From an uncultured Bacteroides sp. (GTDB lineage: Bacteria > Bacillota > Clostridia > Lachnospirales > Lachnospiraceae), in the NCBI GenBank assembly GCA_945913015.1, contig CAMECH010000010.1, positions 1-64,000 of the forward strand: DNA of 64,000 nucleotides, in the 5' to 3' direction. Each line of letters begins with the position of its first letter. Position 1 is the stretch's first letter. The translations under genes were made by a program, and so were the position numbers. This document shows, piece by piece, positions 1-8,759 of the stretch. The notes under the pieces are model-generated. The model saw nothing but the letters and a program-made list of their open reading frames with translations. It had not been told where the DNA came from and did not search any database.

Positions 1-628
1 GCTCAAGTCTGTTCTGAAGAGCACCAAGTGTTGAACGCTGTGTTGATACAAGGTTGATAGCGCTCTGTACTGCCTTCATTGCAGCACCGGCTGTTGTGTA
101 AGATGATACATCAAGGCTGCCTACACCAATCGTGCTTGCATCCATGTTGCCGATTGAGATACCAATCTTCTGTCCGCAAAGTGAGCCAACCTGAAGGTTC
201 TTTCCTGAGAATGAGCCATCAAGAAGATTCATTGTGTTGAACTGTGTTGTTGACTGAATTCTGTCAATTTCACTTGTCAGCTGGTCAATCTCGGCCTGGA
301 TAGCTGTACGGTCTGTACTTGTGTTTGTGTCGTTAGCTGCCTGAGTTGCAAGTTCATTCATTCTCTGAAGAATTGAGTGTGTCTCTGTAAGAGCACCTTC
401 TGCAACCTGGATAAGTGAGATACCATCCTGTGCATTGTCAGAAGCTCTGTTAAGACCTCTGATCTGACTTCTCATCTTCTCAGAAATTGTAAGACCTGCT
501 GCGTCATCACCGGCTCTGTTGATTCTGTAGCCTGATGATAATTTCTCAGTTGACTTTGACTGTGCACTCTGCACGCCACTGAGCTGTCTGTTTGTGTTCA
601 TCGCTGAAAGATTGTGTTGTACTACCAT
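1..628 (-). CDS. fliC: Flagellin (C-terminal part lies outside the window)
   Basis: Main filament subunit, exported by the flagellar type III system. The visible 209 residues begin MVVQHNLSAMNTNRQL and carry the conserved flagellin D0/D1 N-terminus (SSGYRINRAGDDAAGL, then SEKMRSQIRGL), followed by the start of the C-terminal helical part. The reading frame runs off the left edge without a stop, so the gene is partial. The ATG at 628 is chosen because AAGGAGG lies 8 to 10 bases upstream. It stands alone behind two sigma-D type promoters and a leader hairpin that resembles a CsrA site. Its chaperone FliS and cap FliD are encoded just upstream. Identification as flagellin is secure; whether it is the only flagellin of the genome cannot be seen. 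Confidence 0.97.
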   Translation of the reverse strand, partial: MVVQHNLSAMNTNRQLSGVQSAQSKSTEKLSSGYRINRAGDDAAGLTISEKMRSQIRGLNRASDNAQDGISLIQVAEGALTETHSILQRMNELATQAANDTNTSTDRTAIQAEIDQLTSEIDRIQSTTQFNTMNLLDGSFSGKNLQVGSLCGQKIGISIGNMDASTIGVGSLDVSSYTTAGAAMKAVQSAINLVSTQRSTLGALQNRLE

Positions 629-652
629 AGTTTTTTCCTCCTTGAAATTCCG

Positions 653-668
653 GTGGCATCCTTGCCAC
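653..668 (-). promoter_or_regulatory. Putative CsrA-binding hairpin in flagellin leader
   Basis: On the minus strand GTGGC-AAGGAT-GCCAC forms a perfect 5-bp stem with a six-base loop containing GGA. It lies about 25 bases upstream of the flagellin start. The loop sequence CAAGGATG matches the core of the known CsrA consensus. The Shine-Dalgarno AAGGAGG a few bases downstream offers a second GGA site, as in the two-site Bacillus hag leader. Binding is inferred. Confidence 0.7.
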
Positions 669-717
669 TCATATTTTGTTTTTGTTTTAGTAGCACTTAT
701 GTACTACTGTTATTTAT

Positions 718-745
718 TATATCGGACCTTTGTTTAAAAACTTTA
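718..745 (-). promoter_or_regulatory. Sigma-D (sigma-28) promoter, flagellin-proximal
   Basis: Minus strand reads TAAAGTTT-N11-TCCGATATA, with the -35 at 742-745 and the -10 at 718-725 and a 16-base gap between TAAA and CCGATATA. This is close to the sigma-28 consensus TAAAGTTT-N11-GCCGATAA. The expected start point leaves a leader of about 80 bases to the flagellin ATG. Confidence 0.88.
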
Positions 746-798
746 GTCCTGATATAAACTTTTTTGTTCGGGATGTATTTCTTCTCCCTTACACCTTA

Positions 799-826
799 TA
801 TATCGGATGTATCATCCAAAAATTAA
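799..826 (-). promoter_or_regulatory. Second sigma-D type promoter upstream of flagellin
   Basis: CCGATATA at 799-806 with TTAATTTT 16 bases upstream (-35 core at 823-826). The -10 is perfect and the -35 is weaker than in the proximal copy. It lies about 80 bases upstream of the first promoter, so flagellin seems to have tandem promoters. Confidence 0.7.
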
Positions 827-842
827 CACCCTGATAAATTTT

Positions 843-1325
843 TTAATTCTTTTTGTCTACAAACTGGGGAGCAAAATCCACCTGGCTCATGGACTTGTAA
901 TATTTCGATGCCATCTGTGAGCTTCTCTTTGCTTCTTTAACCTCTTTCTTAAGCATTGAAAACTGCTTATCAGCAAGGGCTTTATTACGTTTCTCCCCGG
1001 TTTCCACCTTGGCACTGAGCTCCGTAATATTTCTTATAAGCTGCTGCATCTCCTTGATTTCATCTGCGTATTCGTCACGCTTCCCTTCAAGTTCTGCTTT
1101 CACTCTTGCAAAAAGCGCCGCAAATCCATCATCAAGCAATTCCAGCTTATCAATCTGCTCTGCTTTCTTATGAACAGTTGCATCAAATTCATCCAAGTCA
1201 AACGGTTCTTTTGACAGGACTTCATTCTGTTCTCCATTAAGTTCAACAATCGCTTCAAGAACCTCTATCTTCTTTTTAAGGCTCTCTGCCATCATCGAAA
1301 TGTAATTTTCATTCAAAGCTGCCAT
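843..1325 (-). CDS. FliT/FlgN-like flagellar chaperone candidate
   Basis: A 160-residue, highly charged, almost wholly helical protein (for example ELEGKRDEYADEIKEM and KKEVKEAKRSSQMASKYYK). No catalytic motif or membrane segment is visible. Size, helicity and position directly after fliS match the FliT/FlgN type of small export chaperones, which sit in the same place in Bacillus (fliD-fliS-fliT). I recognise it by context more than by sequence. It starts 15 bases after the fliS stop, with AGGAGAG in front of the ATG, so it is the last gene of the flaG-fliD-fliS unit. It could also be an unrelated coiled-coil flagellar accessory protein. Confidence 0.6.
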   Translation of the reverse strand: MAALNENYISMMAESLKKKIEVLEAIVELNGEQNEVLSKEPFDLDEFDATVHKKAEQIDKLELLDDGFAALFARVKAELEGKRDEYADEIKEMQQLIRNITELSAKVETGEKRNKALADKQFSMLKKEVKEAKRSSQMASKYYKSMSQVDFAPQFVDKKN

Positions 1326-1340
1326 ACATTCTCTCCTGCA

Positions 1341-1736
1341 TTACTGCGGCATATTTGCAGTTCCGTTATGAGTAATCCGCATTACTTCCTTCCATGTATC
1401 ACGCATGGTTCTTAAATGTTTAAGCACCTCTTCAAGAATTTCCTTATCCTTCTTGATGTTCGCCTCCACAAGCCTGTCATATACATAAGTATATACCTTG
1501 TCAAATTCTTCGGCAACAGGATATTTGTGATTCAATGTGGCCTGAAATTCTTCAATAATGCGCTCTGTCTTAACTATATATGTATGTGCCTTCATTATGT
1601 CATTTTTCTCAATAGCCATAATTGCAATATTGCAAAACTTAATGGCACCTTCATACAGCATAAGCGTAAGTTCTGCAGGTGAAGCTGTTAAAATTCTGCT
1701 GTTATTATACTGTGAATACGCCTGATTTAAAGCCAT
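1341..1736 (-). CDS. fliS: Flagellar export chaperone FliS
   Basis: Cytoplasmic chaperone that binds the C-terminus of flagellin and prevents premature polymerisation; in Bacillus it also frees FliW to inhibit CsrA. The 131 residues begin MALNQAYSQYNNSRILTAS and continue PAELTLMLYEGAIKF, the hallmark FliS start. Length is usual for the family. The ATG at 1736 follows GGAGGTAGACA. The gene lies 16 bases after fliD and is presumably cotranscribed with flaG and fliD from the sigma-D promoter at 4700-4727. Confidence 0.97.
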   Translation of the reverse strand: MALNQAYSQYNNSRILTASPAELTLMLYEGAIKFCNIAIMAIEKNDIMKAHTYIVKTERIIEEFQATLNHKYPVAEEFDKVYTYVYDRLVEANIKKDKEILEEVLKHLRTMRDTWKEVMRITHNGTANMPQ

Positions 1737-1752
1737 TGTCTACCTCCATGTA

Positions 1753-4167
1753 TCACCCAAAGAATCCGGTCATCGAAGACTGCTGCGAATTAAGCTTTGC
1801 CAGTGCAGATTCCATAGCTGAAAACTTCTTATAATAATAATCTTCCTTCTCAGTAATCTTATCTTCCCACTCCGATATCTTGGTTGTATAGTTTGAATAC
1901 TCTCTATTCATCTGCTTATCATTGTATAAGGTATACGCGCTTCTCAAGCTGGTTCCCTTCATACGTGATGTAAGGTCATTATAAACTTCGGCAGTCAGTT
2001 TACTGAAGAACTCCACAACCGTATCCGGATCTTTCGCAATCGCTGCCCTAAGCTTATCTTCTTTGCCTGATGTATATGTATCGTCTGCATCTCCTGCAAT
2101 ATGAAATGCACCGCGCTCATTGTCAGCCGCTTCAAAATAGCCCAGAGTACTTATTCCAAAGCTTGTAAGATTATACTTTGTGCCGTTAATCTCATAGCTT
2201 TTGAGCATATTACTCTTCATCTCGTTTGAGATTGTCGAAAGTGTGTTATCCTTACGAAGAAGGGAATCTTTAATCTTAGTTTCCCATTTTTCTATTTCAG
2301 AATCTGTCATTGCCTCTTTTTCATCATCCGTAAGAGGCTCATAACCTTTTGCACTTGTTGCGTTATATTTTTCCGCCATATAATTAACTACTTCATTGTA
2401 TTCCTTAAAGAAGTCTTTAATCATATTGTAAATTCCGTCAACATCTGTATCAGTTGTAATTGTAACAGGCTCATCTGCACTGTTTACACTCAGTGCCTGA
2501 ATTGTAAGTCCGTTAATCGAAAAGTTGTTGGTATTACTTGTAAATGTAGCACCGTTCAATTCAATAACTGAGTCCTGACCTGTAATTCTGACTGCTGCAG
2601 AGCCTGAACCGCTTCCTATTCCAAGAAGTGCCTCATCGGCTTCTGTCTGTGTGCCCGCCTCAGCTCTAAGCTGTGCTGCCTCATATTCAGCAACCTTTGC
2701 AATTGCCTCATCGCGCTGTGCCTTGTAAGCTGTAAGTAAATCTGTCGCAAGGCTGTTGGATGAGTTAGCAGCTTTGGCATCATCAACCGTAGCACCTTCT
2801 GCAAACGCTGCCGTTATTGATGGATTGGTCACATCAAATGCATTCTCGTCAAAATTTGAATCCACTTTCTTATGCATATCATAAACTGACTGAAGATTTG
2901 CAGCTATCTTTGCTTCATTAGCGGAAATATTGTCAGCGATGCCTTCAATATATTTATCGATATCATTCTTGCCAAGAACCTGAGTCTCGTTACCGTTCTC
3001 ATCAGTCTCTGTCTGCATCATCCTGCTGATTAAAATCGTATCATTAGCCAGACCACCGACAACCTGCTTGGCTGCAGCAATACGTCCGTTGAATTCTTCA
3101 AGTTCTGCAGTTTCGGTTTCATTAAGCTCAGTTCCCGCTTTTTTCTTCTCTTCAAGCTCTTTTTTGCGGTCACTCTCTTCGAGTCTCTTGATTTCTGCCT
3201 CTAATTTCTCGGCAGCCTGCTTCCTGCTGTCTGCTGTCGGCGACTGTGAAACCAGCTTGCCGCCTGCATCATAGGAATCTTCATATACAAGCGTATCCTG
3301 ATATAACTGCGCATATTCTTTCCTGTACGCAAGTGTTGTCTCATTTGATTTCTTAAGTGAGTCATTGGTTGCAAGAAGTTTCTTGATAGATTCATTATAT
3401 CCTGCCACCTTGGAATCATATGCCGCCTTAGAATATGCAACAATATCACTGTCTGTCCAGTTGGCAACAGTCGAATAATTGCTCTTCGCCTCATCTGCGG
3501 TAAGAAGTCCCAGTGCATTAAGTGCACTGGTGCCGTTACCATCTGCGCCCTCAAGCAAAAACTCTCCGTTCTTGCCCGAAGTCTTGCTGTTTATAAAAAT
3601 TCTTTGATTCCCCTCATCAAAATTAGCGCTAAGACCTGCTTCCTTTAACTTAACAACAAACTGTGACATAGTCATGTCAGCAGAAAGCGATATAGTCTTT
3701 TCTGCTGCGGATGCATTAGCCTTAACCTTTATTGTACCGCCATTGGCGTAATCTTCCATGCCTTTGATATCAGCAAGCTTTGTATCGCCTTTAACCTTAG
3801 CCTTTACCCCGTCTTTTTCAGCAGAAATAACGCCTCCTGTCAGATATCCTGCAGAAGCAAGCTGCTTTACAACAAGCTTCTGATTACCATTAACCGCACT
3901 GCTTGATGCCGTTACCTTTGCTACAGAAGAATTTGAAACCGATGCTGCCTTTTTGGAATATGACGAGCTTAGACGCATTGCTGAAAGCTTGCCTGTATAA
4001 AAGCTGTACACCTTTGTGTTCATGCTTTTCCATGCGTCCTGAGTCCACGACAGCTTTGTCTGTGACTTTTCAAGGTTAGTTTTTGTAAGAGAATAAGAGG
4101 ATACAAGTGCCTGTACTATTGCGTCAGTATCAAGTCCCGAATTAATACCGGATAACCTTATTGCCAT
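1753..4167 (-). CDS. fliD: Flagellar hook-associated protein 2 / filament cap FliD
   Basis: Caps the growing filament and folds incoming flagellin subunits. The N-terminus MAIRLSGINSGLDTDAIVQAL and the C-terminal helical region are typical FliD D0/D1 parts. At 804 residues it is much longer than the usual 450-550. The extra length lies in the middle (about residues 230-510) and includes a strongly charged coiled-coil segment near residues 300-370, probably the variable outer domains. An ATG at 4167 is preferred over a GTG at 4176, because AGGAGG sits 8 bases before the ATG and almost touches the GTG. It begins 12 bases after flaG. Confidence 0.95.
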   Translation of the reverse strand: MAIRLSGINSGLDTDAIVQALVSSYSLTKTNLEKSQTKLSWTQDAWKSMNTKVYSFYTGKLSAMRLSSSYSKKAASVSNSSVAKVTASSSAVNGNQKLVVKQLASAGYLTGGVISAEKDGVKAKVKGDTKLADIKGMEDYANGGTIKVKANASAAEKTISLSADMTMSQFVVKLKEAGLSANFDEGNQRIFINSKTSGKNGEFLLEGADGNGTSALNALGLLTADEAKSNYSTVANWTDSDIVAYSKAAYDSKVAGYNESIKKLLATNDSLKKSNETTLAYRKEYAQLYQDTLVYEDSYDAGGKLVSQSPTADSRKQAAEKLEAEIKRLEESDRKKELEEKKKAGTELNETETAELEEFNGRIAAAKQVVGGLANDTILISRMMQTETDENGNETQVLGKNDIDKYIEGIADNISANEAKIAANLQSVYDMHKKVDSNFDENAFDVTNPSITAAFAEGATVDDAKAANSSNSLATDLLTAYKAQRDEAIAKVAEYEAAQLRAEAGTQTEADEALLGIGSGSGSAAVRITGQDSVIELNGATFTSNTNNFSINGLTIQALSVNSADEPVTITTDTDVDGIYNMIKDFFKEYNEVVNYMAEKYNATSAKGYEPLTDDEKEAMTDSEIEKWETKIKDSLLRKDNTLSTISNEMKSNMLKSYEINGTKYNLTSFGISTLGYFEAADNERGAFHIAGDADDTYTSGKEDKLRAAIAKDPDTVVEFFSKLTAEVYNDLTSRMKGTSLRSAYTLYNDKQMNREYSNYTTKISEWEDKITEKEDYYYKKFSAMESALAKLNSQQSSMTGFFG

Positions 4168-4179
4168 TGCATCCACCTC

Positions 4180-4623
4180 CTATCTTTTTTCATCTACAAG
4201 GATTCCGGCAATCTCCCATGCTTTCTTAAGCATTTCAAGCGCCTTCTCGGATGGAATTTCTTTAATAACCTCATCCGTATCCTTATCCTTAATTTTAATT
4301 GTTATTCTGTGCGTCTCTTCATGATAGCCAAACTCAGCAATCGTATTCTGATTGATAAGCTTATTCATGTCCTTTGCGACGTTCTTCATAGAACTCTCGC
4401 TTGGCTCCTGCTTCTGCTGCTGGTCGCTTCCTGCCTTGCCTCCCTGCGCATTCTCCTCGACCTTTGCAATAACTACCGGCTGCGAAGTTGTTTCAGACTG
4501 AGCCACCGGCTGCTCTGCCGGTCTTACATCTTCTGCCTGCTTTACTGACGGTTTTGCTGCCGGGGCGCTCTGAGCCTGAAAAGATGCAGCTCCCGTAACA
4601 CCACTAATTGCTTCAATTCCCAT
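4180..4623 (-). CDS. flaG: FlaG family flagellar protein
   Basis: A 147-residue protein with a low-complexity N-terminal half rich in A, Q, S and P, and a conserved C-terminal half. That half has NKLINQNTIAEFGYHEETHR, then ITIKIKDKDTDEVIKEIPSE, ending in a helix (LEMLKKAWEIAG). The C-terminal pattern is that of FlaG/YvyC, which affects filament length in several bacteria. Start ATG 4623 has GGAGGTG at ideal spacing; an upstream in-frame ATG at 4653 has no such site. It is the first gene behind the sigma-D promoter at 4700-4727 and precedes fliD, as in Bacillus. Confidence 0.92.
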   Translation of the reverse strand: MGIEAISGVTGAASFQAQSAPAAKPSVKQAEDVRPAEQPVAQSETTSQPVVIAKVEENAQGGKAGSDQQQKQEPSESSMKNVAKDMNKLINQNTIAEFGYHEETHRITIKIKDKDTDEVIKEIPSEKALEMLKKAWEIAGILVDEKR

Positions 4624-4699
4624 GATTAACACCTCCGTGTGCATCAAAAACAAAATGCTAGAAATACAAATTTAACAGAATCTTTTTTCCTGTATTGGT

Positions 4700-4727
4700 T
4701 ATATCGGTAAACATTTTAAAAAGTTTA
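4700..4727 (-). promoter_or_regulatory. Sigma-D promoter for flaG-fliD-fliS
   Basis: Minus strand TAAACTTT-N11-ACCGATATA, with TAAA at 4724-4727 and CCGATATA at 4700-4707, 16 bases apart. It lies about 80 bases before flaG and directly after csrA, separating the two transcription units. Confidence 0.85.
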
Positions 4728-4767
4728 TACGTATCTGAAAATTTTTCAAATCCACTTCAAATTCACG

Positions 4768-4986
4768 TTATCCAAAAAGTTCTCCCAGGGCCTGTACATC
4801 CACAGAATTAGCTGCCTCTTTGTTAGCCTCCTGAATCTGTACATATACTTCCTTGCGGTAAATAGGAACTGACTTCGGAGCACTTATGCCAAGCTTTACC
4901 TGATCGCCCTTCACCTCAATAACCTTGATTTCGATATCATCATTAATTATAATTGCTTCATCTTTCTTTCTTGATAATGCCAGCAT
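4768..4986 (-). CDS. csrA: Carbon storage regulator CsrA
   Basis: RNA-binding dimer that blocks translation of target mRNAs, in this context mainly flagellin. The 72 residues begin MLALSRKKDEAIIINDDIEI and contain GDQVKLGISAPKSVPIYRKEVY, the standard CsrA fold with the RNA-contacting AP and R residues. The ATG at 4986 is chosen because CsrA proteins begin with MLxLxRK; a GTG three codons upstream would add an atypical MNN. The ATG lies one base after the fliW stop, so the two genes are translationally coupled, with the ribosome site inside the end of fliW. Confidence 0.97.
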   Translation of the reverse strand: MLALSRKKDEAIIINDDIEIKVIEVKGDQVKLGISAPKSVPIYRKEVYVQIQEANKEAANSVDVQALGELFG

Positions 4987-4987
4987 A

Positions 4988-5455
4988 TTATTCACCGCCC
5001 TTCTCTGATGCAGCCTTGACTATGTCATAAATAGGATACTTCACAACATACTCATCATTATCCGCAATCAGCTGACAGCCCTTAAGTGTATCGACATTAA
5101 TAATAATCGGTGCCTTAAGATTACATGTCATCTTTGTCAAATCCTGCGGTACCGTAACTGTCACAAGAACTACAAGATCTGCATTCTGAATATCGTCTCC
5201 GATTGATTTAAGCAGCTCATCCTCAACAATCGGATCGTACTGAGGATATACAATCTCCGGTGCCATAACAGGGAGTGCAAGATTCTTCTCGTCAAGCGAC
5301 TGAAGCCACATGATAGTCTTCGCATCTTCCTTTTCCGAATTGTATACTATAGTAAATTTTTTGTGATTTTCAAAACCCATAATACCCTTGTCAAATGTGA
5401 TGATTTTCTCATCACCCACTTCTATGGTTCCGAACCATTTTGTTTCAACGATCAT
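4988..5455 (-). CDS. fliW: Flagellar assembly factor FliW
   Basis: Protein antagonist of CsrA that also binds flagellin, closing the feedback loop that matches flagellin synthesis to export. The 155 residues contain the family signature FGTIEVGDEKIITFDKGI followed by MGFENHKKF, and the usual length. The start is supported by GGAGG before the ATG, within the recurrent GAATGGAGG leader motif. It is followed immediately by csrA and preceded by flgL, an arrangement conserved in Firmicutes. Expression is likely from the sigma-D promoter at 8760-8787. Confidence 0.97.
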   Translation of the reverse strand: MIVETKWFGTIEVGDEKIITFDKGIMGFENHKKFTIVYNSEKEDAKTIMWLQSLDEKNLALPVMAPEIVYPQYDPIVEDELLKSIGDDIQNADLVVLVTVTVPQDLTKMTCNLKAPIIINVDTLKGCQLIADNDEYVVKYPIYDIVKAASEKGGE

Positions 5456-5535
5456 ATTACGTTGCCTCCATTCTGCCCAATAAGGCCTTTGCGTATTTTT
5501 ATTGTATCATCTTTTAATGCTTTTTCATAGTCTTT

Positions 5536-7095
5536 TTACAGGAAATCAAGCAGTGACTGACGAACCACCTTACTTGCTGCACTTATTGATGAATTATAAA
5601 CCAGTTCTGCCGAATAGTAATTAATCATTACATCCTCAAGCTCTATATCTTCATTCTGAGACTTTAATTCCTTAAAGTTCGTCTGCTGTTCTTTAAGTCT
5701 TGACTGATTGAGTTCCAGTCTCTGCATCCTGTTACCGATATCCGCCTGCTGCTGTGTATTTTCTTTCTGATACAGCTGCATCCTCGTTATTCCCGCATCA
5801 AATGTCTCCTGCATTGTGTCACTTGCAAGATCAAACTGCTTTGAAAGCGCATCCGAAAGCATTGCCAGTCTTTGCTGCGCCGCTTCATCATTGGCATACA
5901 TTGGTGACTCCTGCATTTCCTTAATCTTTGCCTGAGCATTTTCAATGTCCTGTACATTTGACACTATATTACTCAAATCATCAACATCTCTTCCCAGATA
6001 TATATTAAAGCACTTTGATGCAGATGAATTTACCCGGACTTTCTGTGAAAAATTAACCATGTATTCAATCTGCTTATCAAGCATTGCGTAATTGTCTTCA
6101 GCCAGTTCTTCATTATATGTAATAGGCGTATAAGTCTTGCCGTCAGCTTCAGCCAGTGCCTTTTCCGCTCTGTCCGTACGCACGCATGTAAAATAATGTT
6201 CCGGCTTCACGTCACCTTTGTCAAAATCTGTTTTCTCATAGGTCACATTCAGATTTTTCTGGTTCCTTGTATTGAGATAAGCCTCTTCACCAAAAATCAG
6301 CTCTCCCGTATCAGGATTGTAGAAAATCTCATCATCTGCAGGCATTGCATTTTCATCATGTGTAACCGTGATGCTGTAACTGTCTGCCACGCTGACTGTA
6401 GTTGTGTTACCTGCCGCATCAGTTTTATCATATTTAATTACCGGAATTGTATCTGCGCTTGTATTGCTGTACGCAAGCCTCATCCGGTAAACTTCCTGGC
6501 GGTCAACGTCAGGTATTGTTGCTGTCGAATTAATATAGCCTTCAATGTCCGTAACATCTATCGGATTCTCATACACATACTTTGTATCGAAGTTTTCTGC
6601 CGAAAGCCCCTGTGTTATTTTGTAACTGAAGTTATCAGCTTCTTCCTCAGACGGAAATGTCAGTCTTGAATCAGTCCTGTATCCAGTAAACACATATCTT
6701 CCCGCATAATCTACATTGCCCTGGTCATAATATGTTTCCTTAAGCTTCTGAAGGCTGTCTGCAAGTGTGGCACGTTCAGAAGACGAATACGAGTCAGTTG
6801 AGCCCTGATTGCAATATTCATATAAATCAGCAACTACCTTCTCCCCTTCCTCAAGTGCACCTCTTATTACCTTCATCCATGATTCCGCATCAGGTATGTT
6901 TTTATCAAGATACTGCGTCACTTCATTCAGGTTAGAACGGAGCCTCAATGCTCTGATAGCTATAATCGGGTCCTCTGATGGTCTGTTAATTTTCTTCTGT
7001 GTGGAAACCTGAGTATCCAGCGTGCTTAACTGGCTTTTATTAATTGAAATGTTTGCCAACGAATTATTAATCATCATCGAATTTGTTATTCTCAT
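5536..7095 (-). CDS. flgL: Flagellar hook-associated protein 3 FlgL
   Basis: Second junction protein between hook and filament. The N-terminus MRITNSMMINNSLANISINK and the motif DTQVSTQKKINRPSEDPI are typical for FlgL. The C-terminus (SELVYN.. then AASKVVRQSLLDFL) is the matching D0 helix. With 519 residues it is well above the common 300, with an expanded surface region between about residues 150 and 340. The ATG at 7095 has GAGGTATAGT in front; an ATG at 7107 lacks a site. It lies 51 bases after the second flgK gene in one unit. Confidence 0.93.
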   Translation of the reverse strand: MRITNSMMINNSLANISINKSQLSTLDTQVSTQKKINRPSEDPIIAIRALRLRSNLNEVTQYLDKNIPDAESWMKVIRGALEEGEKVVADLYEYCNQGSTDSYSSSERATLADSLQKLKETYYDQGNVDYAGRYVFTGYRTDSRLTFPSEEEADNFSYKITQGLSAENFDTKYVYENPIDVTDIEGYINSTATIPDVDRQEVYRMRLAYSNTSADTIPVIKYDKTDAAGNTTTVSVADSYSITVTHDENAMPADDEIFYNPDTGELIFGEEAYLNTRNQKNLNVTYEKTDFDKGDVKPEHYFTCVRTDRAEKALAEADGKTYTPITYNEELAEDNYAMLDKQIEYMVNFSQKVRVNSSASKCFNIYLGRDVDDLSNIVSNVQDIENAQAKIKEMQESPMYANDEAAQQRLAMLSDALSKQFDLASDTMQETFDAGITRMQLYQKENTQQQADIGNRMQRLELNQSRLKEQQTNFKELKSQNEDIELEDVMINYYSAELVYNSSISAASKVVRQSLLDFL

Positions 7096-7146
7096 ACTAT
7101 ACCTCATTTCTTAGCGATTTTTTGCGCTAATCTCCATATCCTCTTT

Positions 7147-8685
7147 TTACACGCCGGTTCCGTTAATCAGCTTGTCATATATCTGATTCATTACTGACAT
7201 CATCTTTGCATTCAGGTTATATGCCTCCTGAAACTTCATGAGGTCCATTCCTTCTTCATCCTGGTCAACACCCATTACGGAAAGTCGTTGATTTTGTACC
7301 GTAGTTCTTAAGTTCGTAAAGTTCTGCGAAAACTGCTTTGCCTTACTTGAATCAATCGCTACATCTCCCATGATACTTTCCAGATAATATGCACCTGTAC
7401 CGCCGTCATACAACTTCTTATCACGAAGTGCAATAATATCTTCAATTATATCATTATAGGATTCACCTTTATCAGGTTTGCTTGTTGTTGCCAGCTTTGA
7501 CTGATCTGCTATCAGCTCTTTATTAACAGTTACACTTGATGCATTGACAGATGTTCCGTCATACTTAGTCACAAAAAGCGGTATTCCCTGTTCACCATCT
7601 ATTGTTCTGGCATCAGGCCCTGCAAGAATTTCATTGACAGCAGATGTAAAAATCTGTACGAATTCATTTAACTTTGCCTGATAATACGGAACGCCCTTAA
7701 ATGTTGTATTGTGCTCTGATACATTTTCTCTTACCAGCGTAGGATTCCCTTCAGCGTCAGTTGTATATTTCTCAATTTCACCGTTGCATCCGTCTCTTAC
7801 ATCAAGAAGCAGCTTCAAATCACCGCTGAGAGTACTGCTGTACTCATCAAATCCCAAACCGTTTTCCCATGAAATCTCATACATACCGTCACCGTCCGAT
7901 GCATTTCTCGGTGTTTTCTTTGCCTCGGTTGCAAGCTTATATGAATTACGGTCATCGACAAGAACCTGTCCGTTGATAAATACTTTAAAGCAGGTTATTC
8001 CTTCACCCACCTGAGTCTCTGTTGTCTCAATATTTATTATTTTTGAGAGCTCATCAAGAAGATTGTTTCTTGAATCCCTAAGGTCATTGGCATCTCCGTG
8101 ATTTGCTTCAATCTGATTAATCTGCTTATTAAGTGAGGTAATACTTGTAGAAATAGTATTAATCTTCTCGACTTTATTCTTAATTTCCTCATTAGCATCC
8201 TTCTGCACATTTTCAAGATTAGTCGAGAGAGTATTAAAATAATCCGCTATGCTCTGTGCCTTGTTGATGAAGTCATTTCGCATTGATTCTTCAGCCGGCG
8301 TTCTCTGAAGCTGGATTGCAGATTCAAAGAAATCAGCATATGCTGCCGAGAAACCTTCAAGTGTATATTCATTCAGATAATCCTCAAGCTGCGTCATATA
8401 TTTTTCCATCGTTGTGTAGTAACCGTAACTGGTCTCATTACCGCGGTACTTCACATCATAATAGCTGTTCCTTACCTGTTCTATACTGTTTACTATAACT
8501 CCCGAACCTGCCGTGCCATAGCTTGCATATGTACGAAGTGCGTCGTCTGCGGTAACGCTTGCCTGCTGCCTTGAATACCCCGGCGTATTAATATTGGAAA
8601 TGTTATGTCCCGTTGTGTTAATAGCCACCTGCGCCGCCTGCAGCCCCGTATATGCTATATTTAAGCCAAAAAATGTTGATGCCAT
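7147..8685 (-). CDS. flgK: Flagellar hook-associated protein 1 FlgK, paralogue 2
   Basis: First hook-filament junction protein. It has the rod/hook family N-terminus ASTFFGLNIAYTGLQAAQ, then the ANxLxNxNTxGYxR-like motif (TTGHNISNINTPGYSRQQ) and a C-terminal helix ending KLINGTGV. The length of 512 residues is normal. The ATG at 8685 follows GGAGGAAAATAGA in the GAATGGAGG leader context; an upstream in-frame start at 8724 would overlap the promoter leader. It is the second of two adjacent flgK-like genes and has its own sigma-D promoter 75 bases upstream. Downstream are flgL, fliW and csrA. Confidence 0.9.
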   Translation of the reverse strand: MASTFFGLNIAYTGLQAAQVAINTTGHNISNINTPGYSRQQASVTADDALRTYASYGTAGSGVIVNSIEQVRNSYYDVKYRGNETSYGYYTTMEKYMTQLEDYLNEYTLEGFSAAYADFFESAIQLQRTPAEESMRNDFINKAQSIADYFNTLSTNLENVQKDANEEIKNKVEKINTISTSITSLNKQINQIEANHGDANDLRDSRNNLLDELSKIINIETTETQVGEGITCFKVFINGQVLVDDRNSYKLATEAKKTPRNASDGDGMYEISWENGLGFDEYSSTLSGDLKLLLDVRDGCNGEIEKYTTDAEGNPTLVRENVSEHNTTFKGVPYYQAKLNEFVQIFTSAVNEILAGPDARTIDGEQGIPLFVTKYDGTSVNASSVTVNKELIADQSKLATTSKPDKGESYNDIIEDIIALRDKKLYDGGTGAYYLESIMGDVAIDSSKAKQFSQNFTNLRTTVQNQRLSVMGVDQDEEGMDLMKFQEAYNLNAKMMSVMNQIYDKLINGTGV

Positions 8686-8759
8686 TCTATTTTCCTCCAT
8701 TCTGCAGACGCTAAAGTGCCGCAAGAATAATCCACGAACTTTAATTGTAACCTGCTAAA

